The notes under the pieces are model-generated. The model made no database searches and was not told where the DNA came from. It saw only the letters and a list, made by a program, of their open reading frames with translations. DNA of 64,000 nucleotides from Takakia lepidozioides. Its lineage: Eukaryota > Streptophyta > Takakiopsida > Takakiales > Takakiaceae. Positions 32,658 through 43,689 of this stretch are shown one piece after another. The stretch covers positions 13,392,001-13,456,000 of the forward strand of contig CM060733.1 in NCBI GenBank assembly GCA_030704615.1, given 5' to 3'. How positions within the stretch are numbered: position 1 is the stretch's first letter; the number at the start of each line of letters is the position of its first letter. A program made the position numbers and the translations under genes.

Positions 32658-33148
32658 TTAGTCTTCATTGCGGCATAATCTGTATCGCTGCAATTCTTGC
32701 TCTCGTGCCTCCTCTGTGTCTGACTCCGCTTGAACCTGCGCTTCCTCCTCTTGCTCTACCTCTTTCTCCCGTTGTGACATTGCAGAGTGCAGGAGTTGAA
32801 CTCTGTGACTTCGGCGAGGAGGACCTGTGTGTTTGAGGATTTCCTCAACGAGGCGTTTAGGGCGACTCAAGCTCTCTTCGACGCTGCAAAGAAGAAGAAA
32901 GACAAAGTCAGCAGCTGCAAAACCCTAACATATCCTCTCTGCAGGTTTGGAGCTTTTAATGCGGTTTCATGGCTAGGGCTAGGTAGGGGATATGAAAAAA
33001 ACGGAAGTTCGGACCTCTTTGCAATGTCGTAGATCTTCAGTCGTGCGAAGAATGCCTTGTTCTCCGCTTGACGCTTTGCTCGTTCTACCTCCCTCGCTGT
33101 AGGCTTGCGCCCTGGTGTAACTTCTGGACACTCTATTTGGGTCTCCAT
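32658..33148 (-). CDS. Two-exon gene divergent from the CACTA transposase
   Basis: The minus strand starts METQIECPEVTPGRKPTARE then VERAKRQAENKAFFARLKIY (33148 to about 33015). A strong acceptor (TTCTTCTTCTTTGCAG, about 32887) opens a second exon reading SLSRPKRLVEEILKHTGPPR, RSHRVQLLHSAMSQREKEVE and a Glu/Gln-rich tail that stops at 32658. It is highly charged and helical, like the small DNA-binding or accessory proteins of CACTA elements. It may instead be the first exons of the TnpA-like gene whose core starts at 28551, with LINE debris in the intron. Its start lies only about 30 bases from that of the TNP2 gene. Confidence 0.4.
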
Positions 33149-33177
33149 TTCCTGACGAGTCTCACTCACTCGCCAAG

Positions 33178-36100
33178 ATGATCCCTCCTACTGCCCATCG
33201 ATTGCAAAGGCGGACACAAGCAGAACATGACGATGACAGATTGTGGAAACTAGAGGAAGCGCGAGCAAGAAGACTGGGTCTTCGGAAAATTCTATGTCCA
33301 TGCAATGCCTGTCATGGTGGGAACTGGCAAACCATTGGCCGGGCTAAGCGTCATCTGCTTTTGAACTTGCGAGATCCTAACTTACGAGAACTCCCGGTGC
33401 ATATCTCTGGATTCTCTTCCCTTTGCAGATGCATACTTTGAAATTATAAGAAACAGTTCAAATTCCTGGTAGCGGTATTGTTGTAAGGTGTAGAGTATTG
33501 TACATGCCCGTTTTCCTATTGCCACGTGCCTGTATAATGGCACGTTCCACATCCACTATTGCAAATGAAAAAACTCCCCATCTTATAGTGGATTGACATG
33601 TGGCGTCTGATATGTACTAAGCAGGAAAACTCTGGAGACGAACATGAGGGGTTTAGAACGGAAACCAGCCCTGCAGGTGGTCCTGATACCTTGGATCGTA
33701 ATCTTGACATGCTTAGAATGCTCCGGGAGACATTCGCAACTATAGATAATGGGGTGCAAACTGGTGATGCACATGAGGAACCGGGAGATGGAACACAGGG
33801 CCAATGGGACACAGATGGAGTGCCAGAGCAGACTGATGGTGGACTGAAGAGCGATGGTGATCGTGGTGCAGCGAGTGCCTTACGTTTTGAGCACGAGGCA
33901 TCCAGGGCTTTATATGTAGGGAGTTCTTCCTCTCGATTGTCTGCTACCTTACTGCTGTTAAATGCTTGTCAAACCCATGGTGTGTCAAACACCTTTGTCG
34001 ATGAACTCCTTACATTGTTAGGAAGACAACTGTTGCCAGCAGACAATTGCCTGCCAAAGTCCCACTATGAGGCAAAACAACTCATAATGGAACTCGGGCT
34101 TCATTACGAGAGTATACATGCATGTCCGAAAGGCTGTGTGTTGTTCAGAAGGGAGCTTCAGAATTTGGAGGTTTGTCCAAAATGTCAGGCACGTCGTTAT
34201 GTGGTGGGTACGAAGACACCAGTACCTCGTAAGGTCCTTCGACATTTCCCTATCATTCCAAGGCTGCTTCGAATGTATAAAGCCAAATCCATCTCAGAGT
34301 TAATGTCATGGCACTTTAAGAATCTGGATGGCTTGGTTAGGCACCCAGCAGACAGCAAGGCTTGGGCCCACATTGACCAAAAATGGCCTGAGTTTGCAGC
34401 GGACCCCAGAAATCTGCGATTGGGTCTCGCATGGGATGGTGTCAATCCTTACAGTGATAAATCAAACAAATGGTCAACTTGGCCTGTCATGTTGGTAAAC
34501 TATAATCTTCCACCCTGGCTGTGTACTAAGCCATTTTTCACGATGTTGGCTTTATTGATTCCTGGACCACAATCTGTGGGAAATGACAATGCAGATGTTT
34601 ATCTGCAGCCCCTTGTGGATGAGCTGAAATTGTTGTGGGAAGTTGGTGTGGAGGCATTGGATGGAAGTAGCCTAGTGGGGCAACAGTCATTTCGCATGAG
34701 GGCCATCTTGATGTGGTCAATCCACGACTTTCCAGCTTATGGGTTGCTAGCAGGATGCGCACACGGGGGATACAAGGCCTGCCCAGCTTGCGGCCCTAAT
34801 GTTGATTCCAGGTACTCCAAGGCATGCAAAAAAGTTTTGTATCTTGGTCATAGGAGATACTTGCCTGCTGTTCATCCCTATAGGAATAACTCGTCCCACT
34901 TTAATGGACATGTGGAACATAGAGCAGCTCCTATGGTGGTCACTGCAAGTGAGCAATTTGACCGGGCTAAAACCAGAGAGTTGTATCTCGCAATGGGAGG
35001 GGCTGAGGGGGGAAAACAGGACCCTTCAAAGGAACATGGCATGAAACGGGTCACTGTTTTGAACCAATTGCCATACTGGAAAGACTTACTCATCCGATAC
35101 ACACTGGATGTGATGCATTGTGAAAAAAATTTGTGTGAGAATGTGCTGAGAACCATTCTTGGGGAGAAGGACACAGCCACATCTAGGAAGGATATGGAAC
35201 TCAATGTCATTCGTGAACACTTGTGGTTGAGACCCCATCCCTCTCACCCGAACAAGTTGGTGAAGCCTTTGGCCCCATATGTTCTTACTGAAGATGAGAA
35301 GGTGCTGTTTTTGGAAACATTGGCTGCAGTAAAGGCCCCCACAGGTTATGCTGCCACATTCCAGAAACATGTGGCTGACAATAAACTGTCTACAATGAAA
35401 ACCCATGACTACCATGTAATGATGCAGCAGATTTTACCTCTTTGCATTCGAGGGGTATTGGGAAAGGGTCCACGGATGGCAATTATGAGGCTTTCTCGAG
35501 TCTTCCGAAAAGTGTGTGCAAAGATCATTAATCCAACTGAGCTACCGGCCTTAAAAGAAGATGTTGCAATCACTATGTGTCTGCTGGAGAAAGAATTCCC
35601 TCCGTCATTTTTTGATATCATGACTCACTTGCTTGTACACCTTGTGGACGAATTGGAGGTGTGTGGTCCCGTGTCTAGCCGTTGGATGTATCCTATGGAA
35701 CGGTATATGAAGACATTAAAAGGCTATGTAAGGAATATGAGCCGACCTGAAGGGAGCATGGCGGAAGGGTATGCTTTGGATGAGGCCCTAGGGTTTCTAA
35801 CTGAGTATATGGCTGAATTTCATGCTACAAGCCGAAGGGTGTGGGACTCCAATGAAGAAGACTCAGTTAGTGGGGAGGTGGTTCAAGGATTGGGAAGTGT
35901 ACGAGTCCTCACCATTCAAGAACGAGACAGTGCACACGAGTATATTTTGCACAACACAGATTGCATGAAACCATTCCTTGAGTAAGTATGTTGCTTATCA
36001 TATCCTGTGTGTTTCATTTCTGCCAATGGTATAAGCTGTAATCCTAATTTGCAATTCTCATTTGGACAGGGCCTATGAAGAGGAGATGGCACTCATAGAA

Positions 36101-36862
36101 GCATCCCGCACTGAGTTCAGAACAACATTCCTTTGTGGACAAGACCAAGACCACCACAATGGAGAAATTCCATACCCAACAGATATGCGCTTACTGGCTC
36201 CATTCCATGAATGGATTGAAGGTGCTGTCCAACGCAAGGTGAGTTCAGGTGAGTCCTATGATTTGGACATATGCCATTTATGTATACCACTAGCAGTACA
36301 GTCCTTGGGCTTCAAGTCCATGTATGCTTACGGCAATCACTTTCGAGCAATACGTGATGGGACTGGCGCCACAGACAGGGTGACATTTGATTCTGGAGTT
36401 GCTCAAGTATTCCATCAGGAAAGCGAAAACAGAGCAGGTATGTCCAAACGAGTGTTATCCCAATTGGAATATGTGGGTGTTGTAACAGAAATAATTCAAC
36501 TGGATTACGGAATTCTTCACCCAATTCTGTTCTTGTGTAGATGGGTGAGGTCACACATGGTGGGCCGGAATGCCACCATGAAACGAGATGATTATGGCTT
36601 TCTCTTGGTTGACTTCAGTCGCATGTTACCTCGGATGGAGCAGCCCTGGACATTCCCTAGTCAGGTGGAGCAAGTTTTTTTCTCGGATGAAAAAAGTTCA
36701 CGAGGGAACTGGAAGGTGGTCCTTCACAAGGACCCTCGATCCCGACGAGTGGTTCACGATATTACAGAAGTGGCACTGGGTGAGGGAGACACTTATGTAG
36801 GCATGGTGCCTCCTGAAATTCCTCATAACATCATGACTGAGCTTGTGTTTGTGTTCCTTTGA
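33178..36862 (+). CDS. CACTA (En/Spm) TNP2-type transposase, three exons, apparently intact
   Basis: Exon 1 (33178-33396) encodes a zinc-binding transposase-associated domain (LCPCNACHGG, then HLLLNLRDPNL). The intron 33397-33624 has GT..AG ends and phase 0 on both sides. Exon 2 (33625-35981) is the TNP2 (Transposase_21) core: GVNPYSDKSNKWSTWPVMLV, NYNLPPWLCTKPFFTMLALL, RAILMWSIHDFPAYGLLAGC, LPYWKDLLIRYTLDVMHCEK. A DUF4218-like part follows (FFDIMTHLLVHLVDELEVCG, RWMYPMERYMKTLKGYVRN). Exon 3 (36070-36862, after GTAAGT..ACAG) adds a DUF4216-like part (GVVTEIIQLDYGILHPILFL). The spliced product is about 1122 residues with no stop or shift. It cuts and pastes CACTA DNA. The N-terminal start is the first ATG upstream of the CPC motif. 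Confidence 0.85.
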
Positions 36863-37079
36863 GTGAGGCAGATGAATTGGCCATTGCCAACTTGAATGCA
36901 CTTGCAAGGCAGAGGCGAAATGGTAGAAGGCGGAGGCAAGCTCCACATGGGAGGTACCAGGCCAGTTGTGCTATGGTCTAGAGTTGGTTTCTGCTATTGC
37001 ATGTATTTTTCCAGGGTTTAGACTTGATACAACATGGTACCTTGCATGGGTGGGAGTGACTGAGCTGTTGGGGTGGGCA

Positions 37080-37780
37080 AAATTCTGACAAACACACTTT
37101 CATTTGTGACAGTGAACCCTAAACAGTCATGGAGTTGTGGCCTGCATACTTTTCTGACCCTAGTCAATGGTGGCCCAATTGTGGCAAAAAGGTGAATGCA
37201 TGTTGGATTATAGAGAGTAGCAGATGCAATTGAGCATAGGAACTAGTGTGAGAAGTTGAGTTGGGTGTTTCCTAGAACAAATGTAGGCTATATTGTCAGT
37301 TGCTACCAGCAAGGCAAAGATGTATGCATGATTTGTGAGAGGCATGGATAGCTGAAGGAGCAGGGATAGAGTGTGGGTCCAGATTCATCCAAGAGGGCCA
37401 CAGTTCAAGCACAACATTGCCTATGATTCCTTGTGGAAGGATAGCTAAAGAAACCTGCATGGGTAGATGGTCAACTGGAAGCCGCAGCAGCAGTGGCACA
37501 ATTGGTAAAATCAGGCGATGAGGGCACCTTCTTCAACACATTTCACCCTGTTTTTCCCCCTTATCAGAATCAGCCCTAAATTTCCATGTTGAATTATGCA
37601 AGTTAGCTGGTTGAGTGAATCTTTGATAGATTGAAGTGACTTTGACATGATACTGCCAATGTGACAACAGGAAAGTATCCAAAAACAGGTACAAGAGATG
37701 AGGAGAAGGTGTGGAATGAATACTTTTCTGATCCAGTCAATGGTGGGACAACCGATGCAAAAAGGTGAATGCCTGGCAGA
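37080..37780 (+). pseudogene. OSB-like (PDF-motif) relic, plus orientation
   Basis: This copy is the same block as 19540-20290 but in the opposite orientation. Region 37375-37440 reads GPQFKHNIAYDSLWKDS and then a stop. Region 37640-37770 keeps GKYPKTGTRDEEKVWNEYFS then DP. The following bases give GQLEAAAAVAQL-like sequence in shifted frames. It leads straight into PPR sequence at 37.78 kb on the same strand. Confidence 0.6.
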
Positions 37781-38470
37781 TTACCAGATGTCATTTTGAA
37801 CACTGCCCTGGTGGAAATATATGCCAAATGTGGGTGCATCGAGGATGCCAAGGGAGTGTTCAACACTATGGCTAAACGAGATGTGGTGTCATGGAGTGCG
37901 ATGCTTGTAGGGGCATGGGATGGAGGCTTTGGAGACCTATGAGCAAATGATGGGGGAAGGGTGAAGCCCGACCACATAACATTTGTGTGTGTTGGCAGTG
38001 AGTGTGGGAGTCTGGCAGCCCTGGAAAATGGCAAAGAGATCCATCGTGACAATTTGCAATTGTACCAGATGTCATCCTGAACATGACTGCTCTGGTGGAC
38101 ACATGTATGCCAAATGTGGGAGCATTGAGGATGCGAAAGGAGTGTTCAATACTATGGCTGAACAAGATTGTACGTTTGCAGTGCGTGTGCAAGTCTGGCA
38201 GCCCTGCAAAAGGGCAAAGTGGTGCATGGTTGCATCACCAAAGCTGGAATTGTAACAGATGCGATTCTGAACAATGCCCTCGTGGACATGTATGCCAAAT
38301 ATATGTGAGAGCATTGAGGATGCGGAGGGAGTGTTCAACACTATGGCTGAACAAGATGTGGTGTCGTGGAGCGCGATGCTTGCAGGATGTGCACAGCAGT
38401 GAAGTGGGATGGAGCCTTTGGAGACCTATCATGACCAAATGATGGGGGAAGGGATGAAGCCCGACCACAA
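37780..38470 (+). pseudogene. PPR fragment, plus orientation
   Basis: Plus-strand frames, broken at several points, give YAKCGCIEDAKGVFNTMAKR, DVVSWSAMLVG, VKPDHITFVCVGSECGSLAA and LENGKEIHRD. MYAKCGSIEDAKGVFNTMAE follows twice. It is a decayed PLS-type PPR copy that grades into the minisatellite starting at about 38470. Confidence 0.75.
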
Positions 38471-40470
38471 CACATTTGTGTGCGTTTGCAGTGCGTGTGC
38501 AAGCCTGGCAGCTCTGGAAAAGGGAAGAGGTCCATGGTTTCATTGTCAAAGCTGGAATTGTATTTGACGTGATTCTGAACAATGCCCTCGTGGACATGTA
38601 TGCCAAATGTGGGAGCATCAAGGGCAAGCCTGCCAGCTCTGGAAAAGGGAAGATCGGGTCCATGGTTTCATTGTCAAAGCTTGCATTGTACCTGATTGTG
38701 ATTCTGGACAATGCCCTCGTGGACATGTATGCCAAATGTGGGAGCATCAAGGGCAAGCCTGCCAGCTCTGGAAAAGGTTCCGATCAGGTCCATGGTTTCA
38801 TTGTCTAAGCTGGAATTGTACCTGATGTGATTTTGAACAATGCCCTCATGGATATGTATGCCAAATGTGGGAGCATCAAGGGCAAGCCTGCCAGCTCTGG
38901 AAAAGGGAAGATCAGGTCCATGGTTTCATTGTCAAAGCTGGAATTGTACCTGATTGTGATTATGGACAATGCCCTCGTGGACAAGTATGCCAAATGTGGG
39001 AGCATCAAGGGCAAGCCTGGCAGCTCTGGAAAAGGGAAGATTAGGTCCATGCTTTAGGGATACCAAATGTGGGAGCATCAAGGGCAAGCCTGCCAGCTCT
39101 GGAAAAGGGAAGATCAAGTCCGTGGTTTCATTGTCTAAGCTGGAATTGTACCTGATTGTGATTCTGGACAATGCCCTTGTGGACATGTATGCCAAATGTG
39201 GGAGCATCAAGGGCAAGCCTGCCAGCTCTGGGAAAGGGAAGATCAGGTCTATGGTTTCATTGTCAAAGCTTGCATTGTACGTGATTGTGATTCTGGACAA
39301 TGCCCTCGTGGACATGTATGCCAAACGTGGGAGCATCAATGGCAAGCCTGCCAGCTCTGGAAAAGGTTCTGATCAGGTCCATGGTTTCATTGTCAAAGCT
39401 GGAATTGTACCTGATTGTGATTCTGGACAATGCCCTTGTGGACATGTATGCCAAATGTGGGAGCATCAAGGGCAAGCCTGCCAGCTCTGGAAAAAGGAAG
39501 AGGTCCATGGTTTCATTATCAAAGCTGGAATTATACCTGATGTGATTCTGGACAATGCCCTCGTGGACATGTATGCCAAATGTGTCAGCATGAAGGGCAA
39601 GCCTGGCAGCTTTGGAAAAGGGAAGAGGTCCATGGTTTCATTGTCAAAGCTGGAATTGTACCTGATGTGATTTTGAACAATGCCCTCGTGGACATGTACA
39701 CCAAATGTGGGAGCATCAAAGGCAAGCCTGCCAGCTCTGGAAAATGGAAGATCAGGTCTATGGTTTCATTGTCAAAGTTTGCATTGTACCTGATTGTGAT
39801 TCTAGACAATGCCCTCGTGGACATGTATGCCAAACGTGGGAGCATCAATGGCAAGCCTGCCAGCTCTGGAAAAGGTTCCGATCAGGTCCATGGTTTCATT
39901 GTCAAAGTTGGAATTGTACTTGATGTGATTTTGAACAATGCCCTCGTGGACATGTACGCCAAATGTGGGAGCATCAAGGGCAAGCCTGCCAGCTCCGGAA
40001 AATGGAAGATCAGGTCTATGGTTTCATTGTCAAAGCTTGCATTGTACCTGATTGTGATTCTGGACAATGCCCTCGTGGACATGTATGCCAAACGTGGGAG
40101 CATCAATGGCAAGCCTGCCAGCTCTGGAAAAGGTTCTGATCAGGTCCATGGTTTCATTATCAAAGCTGGAATTATACCTGATGTGATTCTGGACAATGCC
40201 CTCGTGGACATGTATGCCAAATGTGTCAGCATGAAGGGCAAGCCTGGCAGCTTTGGAAAAGGGAAGAGGTCCATGGTTTCATTGTCAAAGCTGGAATTAT
40301 ACCTGATGTGATTCTGGACAATGCCCTCGTGGACATGTATGCCAAATGTGTTAGCATGAAGGGAAAGCCTGGCAGCTCTGGAAAAGGGAAGAGGTCCATG
40401 GTTTCATTGTCAAAGCTGGAATTGTACCTGATGTGATTCTGAACAATGCTCTCGTGGACTATGTTCCATG
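38470..40470 (+). repeat. Minisatellite of about 15 units derived from a PPR motif
   Basis: Units of 125-130 bases in head-to-tail order. The phrase GTGGACATGTATGCC occurs near 38591, 38720, 38849, 38978, 39180, 39309, 39439, 39564, 39689, 39818, 39947, 40076, 40205, 40330 and 40455. One truncated unit lies at about 39060. Each unit encodes VHGFIVKAGIVPDVILNNAL then VDMYAKCGSIKGKPASSGKG, part of the parent PPR motif with the SIEDAKGVF part deleted. Because units are not all multiples of three the frame changes from unit to unit, though frames of up to 243 codons stay open. It is a satellite, not a working PPR protein. Confidence 0.9.
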
Positions 40471-40596
40471 ATGTTTAGTATACGGTTTGTCTGTAAATCA
40501 GTGATATTGAGTTTGCTTGACTTTGTATAGTGTAATATTCTACTGTGAAGCAGTAAAAGAGGACACATTTTAGTAAATATGTTTCACTCTGGGGTG

Positions 40597-40670
40597 TATA
40601 CACATATATACATATAAATATAAAAATACATACATACATACATATATATATATACACACAATATATATAT
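40597..40670. repeat. (TA/CATA)n microsatellite
   Basis: A mixed run of ATACATAC, TATATA and ACACA words, in an AT-rich stretch right after the PPR minisatellite. Confidence 0.8.
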
Positions 40671-41071
40671 GAATTGGGAGGTTTTTAATTTAATATTTGG
40701 GTTATTTTTTGTTTATTACTGTTATTTCGTTTTTTACATTTACTTTTAGTTTATATCTGTACATATGTGAATTAGTGGATATTGTATTTAAATATTTTGA
40801 TTCGCTGCACTGCATTGAAAATATATTACAAATACAACAAAACATAGAATACAAATACAGGTCGGAACCAAAAACATTTGGATGGCTCAAAACTGGTTTA
40901 TATCAAGAGTGTTTTGCAAAACAAGTTTTGGCCACATTCTACAAATGACCAACATGAGGGCCACGCTGCCATATCCATAGATCACTGCCCAACTGAAGTC
41001 ATTGGGTAAGGATAATCTGCTGTGCAGCTAGGTCCAGCACTATCGTGGACATTTCAAGAGAATATTTGAAA

Positions 41072-41510
41072 TCATTTTGAGAATGATTTCCAGAGAATGG
41101 TGGTGCCAGCTACCTTGTCACCCAAAGTGACATCCACTTCCAGGGCTGCCTTGACATACATATCCACCAAGGCAGTGTTTAGAGTGACAACTCCAGCTTT
41201 GACGATGTCATCATGGACCTTTGTGCCCTTTTGAGGGCTGCCAGGCTCACATTTGACGTAGATGTACACCAGGGGAATGTTCAGAATGACATCTGGTATA
41301 ATTCCAGATTGGATAATGTCACCATAAACCTCTTTGCCCCTTCCCAGGGCTGCTAGGCTCGCATATGCATATTACAAATTGGTAAATCCTGCCAACATTA
41401 TATTCCACGTGATCAAGATCGTTGAGGCACTCTGTGGAAAACCTGGTGAGCATCCATGATGCTCCCACACTTAACATACATGTTGACAAGGGTGTTGAGT
41501 AGAAAAACAT
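41072..41510 (-). pseudogene. PPR fragments
   Basis: The minus strand reads GTKVHDDIVKAGVV then TLNTALVDMYVKAALE (41240-41120). Further right, 41510-41330, it has a decayed N-terminal PPR piece (FFYSTPLSTCMLSVGASWML, a shifted version of NTLVNMYVKCGSIMDA). Several frame changes make this a relic. Confidence 0.65.
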
Positions 41511-41589
41511 TTGCCGTTAATCCACTTTGGATAATGTGAGTGTGCACCTGTTTCCAGCTTCCAGACCTTTCATCTTGATGCACTTAAGC

Positions 41590-42060
41590 AAGAGACAGAC
41601 AGACGTATCTGAATCTGCTGAAATGCCTTGTTGGTTTAAAGTTGTAGAGCCTCTGTCAGTCTGCCTGCCTCACAAAGCATCTTCACATGCCTAGCAGAAG
41701 AGGCATTGTGGACTCCCTCTCTTGATCCTCTTTCAGAAGTTGTGGTCATGGTTGAGGTGCCTGATTTTATCAACTGTGCCGCTGCAGCTGCTACCTTTAC
41801 TTGACCATCTACCCATGCACCAGGTTTCTTGTAGCTATTGATCCACATGGAATCATAGGTAATCTGGAGCTTGAAATCCAGCCCTCTTGGATGAATCTGG
41901 ACCCACACTATCCCTGCCCCTTTAGCTATCCATACCTCTGCACAAATCATGCATACATCCTTGCCTTGCTGCTAGCAGCTGACAATGACAGCCTAGAATT
42001 GCTCCAGCAAACACCCCAACCCTACTTATCACAGTAGTTCAAAGTCACTCCAAACCACCA
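41590..42060 (-). pseudogene. OSB-like motif followed directly by PPR N-terminus
   Basis: A single minus-strand frame (41950-41636) carries PRGLDFKLQITYDSMWINSY then KKPGAWVDGQVKVAAAAAQL, the second half of the OSB PDF motif. After a short linker it reads HVKMLCEAGRLTEALQL, the typical beginning of a plant PLS-type PPR protein. The join within one frame suggests a true chimeric parent gene. The copy then decays. Confidence 0.65.
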
Positions 42061-42369
42061 CAGATCCACCCAATGAGCTAACTTACAGAATTCAATATGC
42101 ATCTCAGGGCCAAGTCTGATGAGGGGGCAAAACAGGCTGCAACAGGTCAAAGAAGAAGGTGCCCTCACCACATTGTCCTTGACCCATGGAGGATTTGACC
42201 GAGCATCAACCCAGTCAGGTAATGTTGGATTGGTCTGTGAGAACCACCACGGTGCAGCTGAGCAGGCAGAGATTGAAACACGGCCTACTAAGACCAAGCT
42301 GACTCTCCCAAGAACCTTGTAAACATCAGGAAGAACACCAAATCATGGTACTAACAGGAGCCAAGAGCC

Positions 42370-42490
42370 CACCTTTGCAGGATAGACAAACTTCTTCACA
42401 TCGTACATTAAGAAAAGCCACACCTTGTGATTGCGGTTGTCCCACCATCGTGAAGGATCTTTATAAAACTCATGCCAGCTCACATCATGA
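42370..42490 (-). pseudogene. OSB-like PDF-motif fragment
   Basis: The minus strand reads HEFYKDPSRWWDNRNHK, the W-W-D-N-R core of the OSB PDF motif. It is followed by a non-homologous tail (VWLFLMYDVKKFVYPAK). Confidence 0.6.
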
Positions 42491-42720
42491 ATGAGCTAAC
42501 TTGCAGAATTCATTAGCAGCGAATTGTTCTATCAATTGGGCTGCTGCCGCTTCTGTTTCCAGGATGACATCTGGTACAATTCCAGCTTTGACAATGTCAC
42601 TATGGACCTCTTTGCCCTTTTCCAGAGCTCCCAGGCTTGCACACGCATTGCAAACACAAACAAACGCGATGTGGTTGGGCTTCACCCCTTCGCGCAACAT
42701 TTGCTCATAGGTCTCCTAAG
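42485..42720 (-). pseudogene. PPR fragment joined to an OSB-derived tail
   Basis: The minus-strand frame reads REGVKPNHIAFVCVCNACAS then LGALEKGKEVHSDIVKAGIV. It then passes straight into ETEAAAAQLIEQ, which is part of the EAAAAAAQLIKSG stretch that follows the OSB motif elsewhere. This is another join between the two families. Confidence 0.65.
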
Positions 42721-42774
42721 CATTCCTACCACACCTACGCTTGGTAAATCCTGCCAACATAATATTCCACGTGA

Positions 42775-43271
42775 TCAAAGATCATTGAGGCATTCTGTTG
42801 AACACTTGGTGAGCATCCATGATGCTCCCGCACTTAACATACATGTTGACAAGGGTGTTGAGTAGAAAAACATTGGTGTGAATCCACTTTGGATAATGTG
42901 AGTGTGCACCTGCTTTCCAGCTTCCAGACCATCCATCTTGATGCACTTAAGCAACAGACAGACATATCTGAATCTGCTGAAATGCCTCCTTGGTTTAGAG
43001 TCTGTAGAGCCTCTGTCAGTCTGCCTGCTGCACAAAGTATCTTCACATGCCCAGAAGTGCCAGAAGAGGCATTGTGGACTCCCTCTCTTGATCCTCTAAT
43101 TTCAACAGCTGTGGTCATGGATGAGGTGCCTGATTTTATCAACTGTGCCACTGCAGCTGCTGCCTTTAGTTGACCATCTACACATGCAGGTTTCTTGTAG
43201 CTACTGATCCACCTGAAATCAAGGTAATCTGGAGCTTGAAGTCCAGCCCTCTTGGATGAATCTGGACCCAC
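42775..43271 (-). pseudogene. OSB-like motif followed by PPR N-terminal region
   Basis: The frame from 43271 reads LDFRWISSYKKPACVDGQLK then AAAAVAQLIKSG. After a linker it gives HVKILCAAGRLTEALQTLNQ and GGISADSD. The region to 42775 continues in another frame with LLLKCIKMDGLEAGKQVHTH then IIQSGFTP. The order OSB half-motif, linker, PPR start is the same as at 41636-41950. Frame changes show it is dead. Confidence 0.7.
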
Positions 43272-43439
43272 ACTCTATCCCCGCTCCTTCAACTATCCAT
43301 GCCTCTGCACAAATGATGCATACATCCTTGCCTTGCAGCTGATAATGACAGCCTAGATTTGTTCTAGGAAACACCCAACTCAGCTTATTACACTAGTTCC
43401 TATATTGAATGTCTGCTACTCTCCTGTAATCTAACAAGC

Positions 43440-43620
43440 ATTCACCTTTTTGCCTGGTGTCCCACCATTGACTGGGGTCAGAAAAGTATTCATTCCACAG
43501 CTTCTCATCTCTGTTACGTATTTTTGGATACTTTCCTGTTGTCACAGTGGCAGTATCATGTCAAAGTCACTCCAAACTACATTCACTCAACCAGCTAACT
43601 TGCATAATTCAACATGGAAA
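43440..43620 (-). pseudogene. OSB-like PDF-motif exon relic
   Basis: The minus strand reads VTTGKYPKIRNRDEKLWNEY then FSDPSQWWDTRQKG, followed by a donor-like AAAAAG then GTGAAT. It is the first half of the PDF motif. The second half (PDFKLQITYDSLW) lies at about 43210-43260 and 43800, consistent with an intron inside the motif in the parent gene. Confidence 0.65.
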
Positions 43621-43689
43621 TTTAGGGCCGATTCTGATAAGAGGGAAAAACAGGGTGAATGTGAAGAAGGTGCCTTGATTACCAGTGCC

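Noticed and set aside
36980-37005. GGTTTCTGCTATTGCATG as a possible right CACTA end behind the TNP2 gene
   Set aside because: It resembles GGTTTCTGTATTAGTG only partly, does not end in TAGTG, and lacks the expected CCGG and A/T run.
38470-40470. Regular direct repeats that might suggest a CRISPR-like array
   Set aside because: Units are contiguous with no unique spacers, derive from a PPR motif, and the window is plant nuclear DNA.
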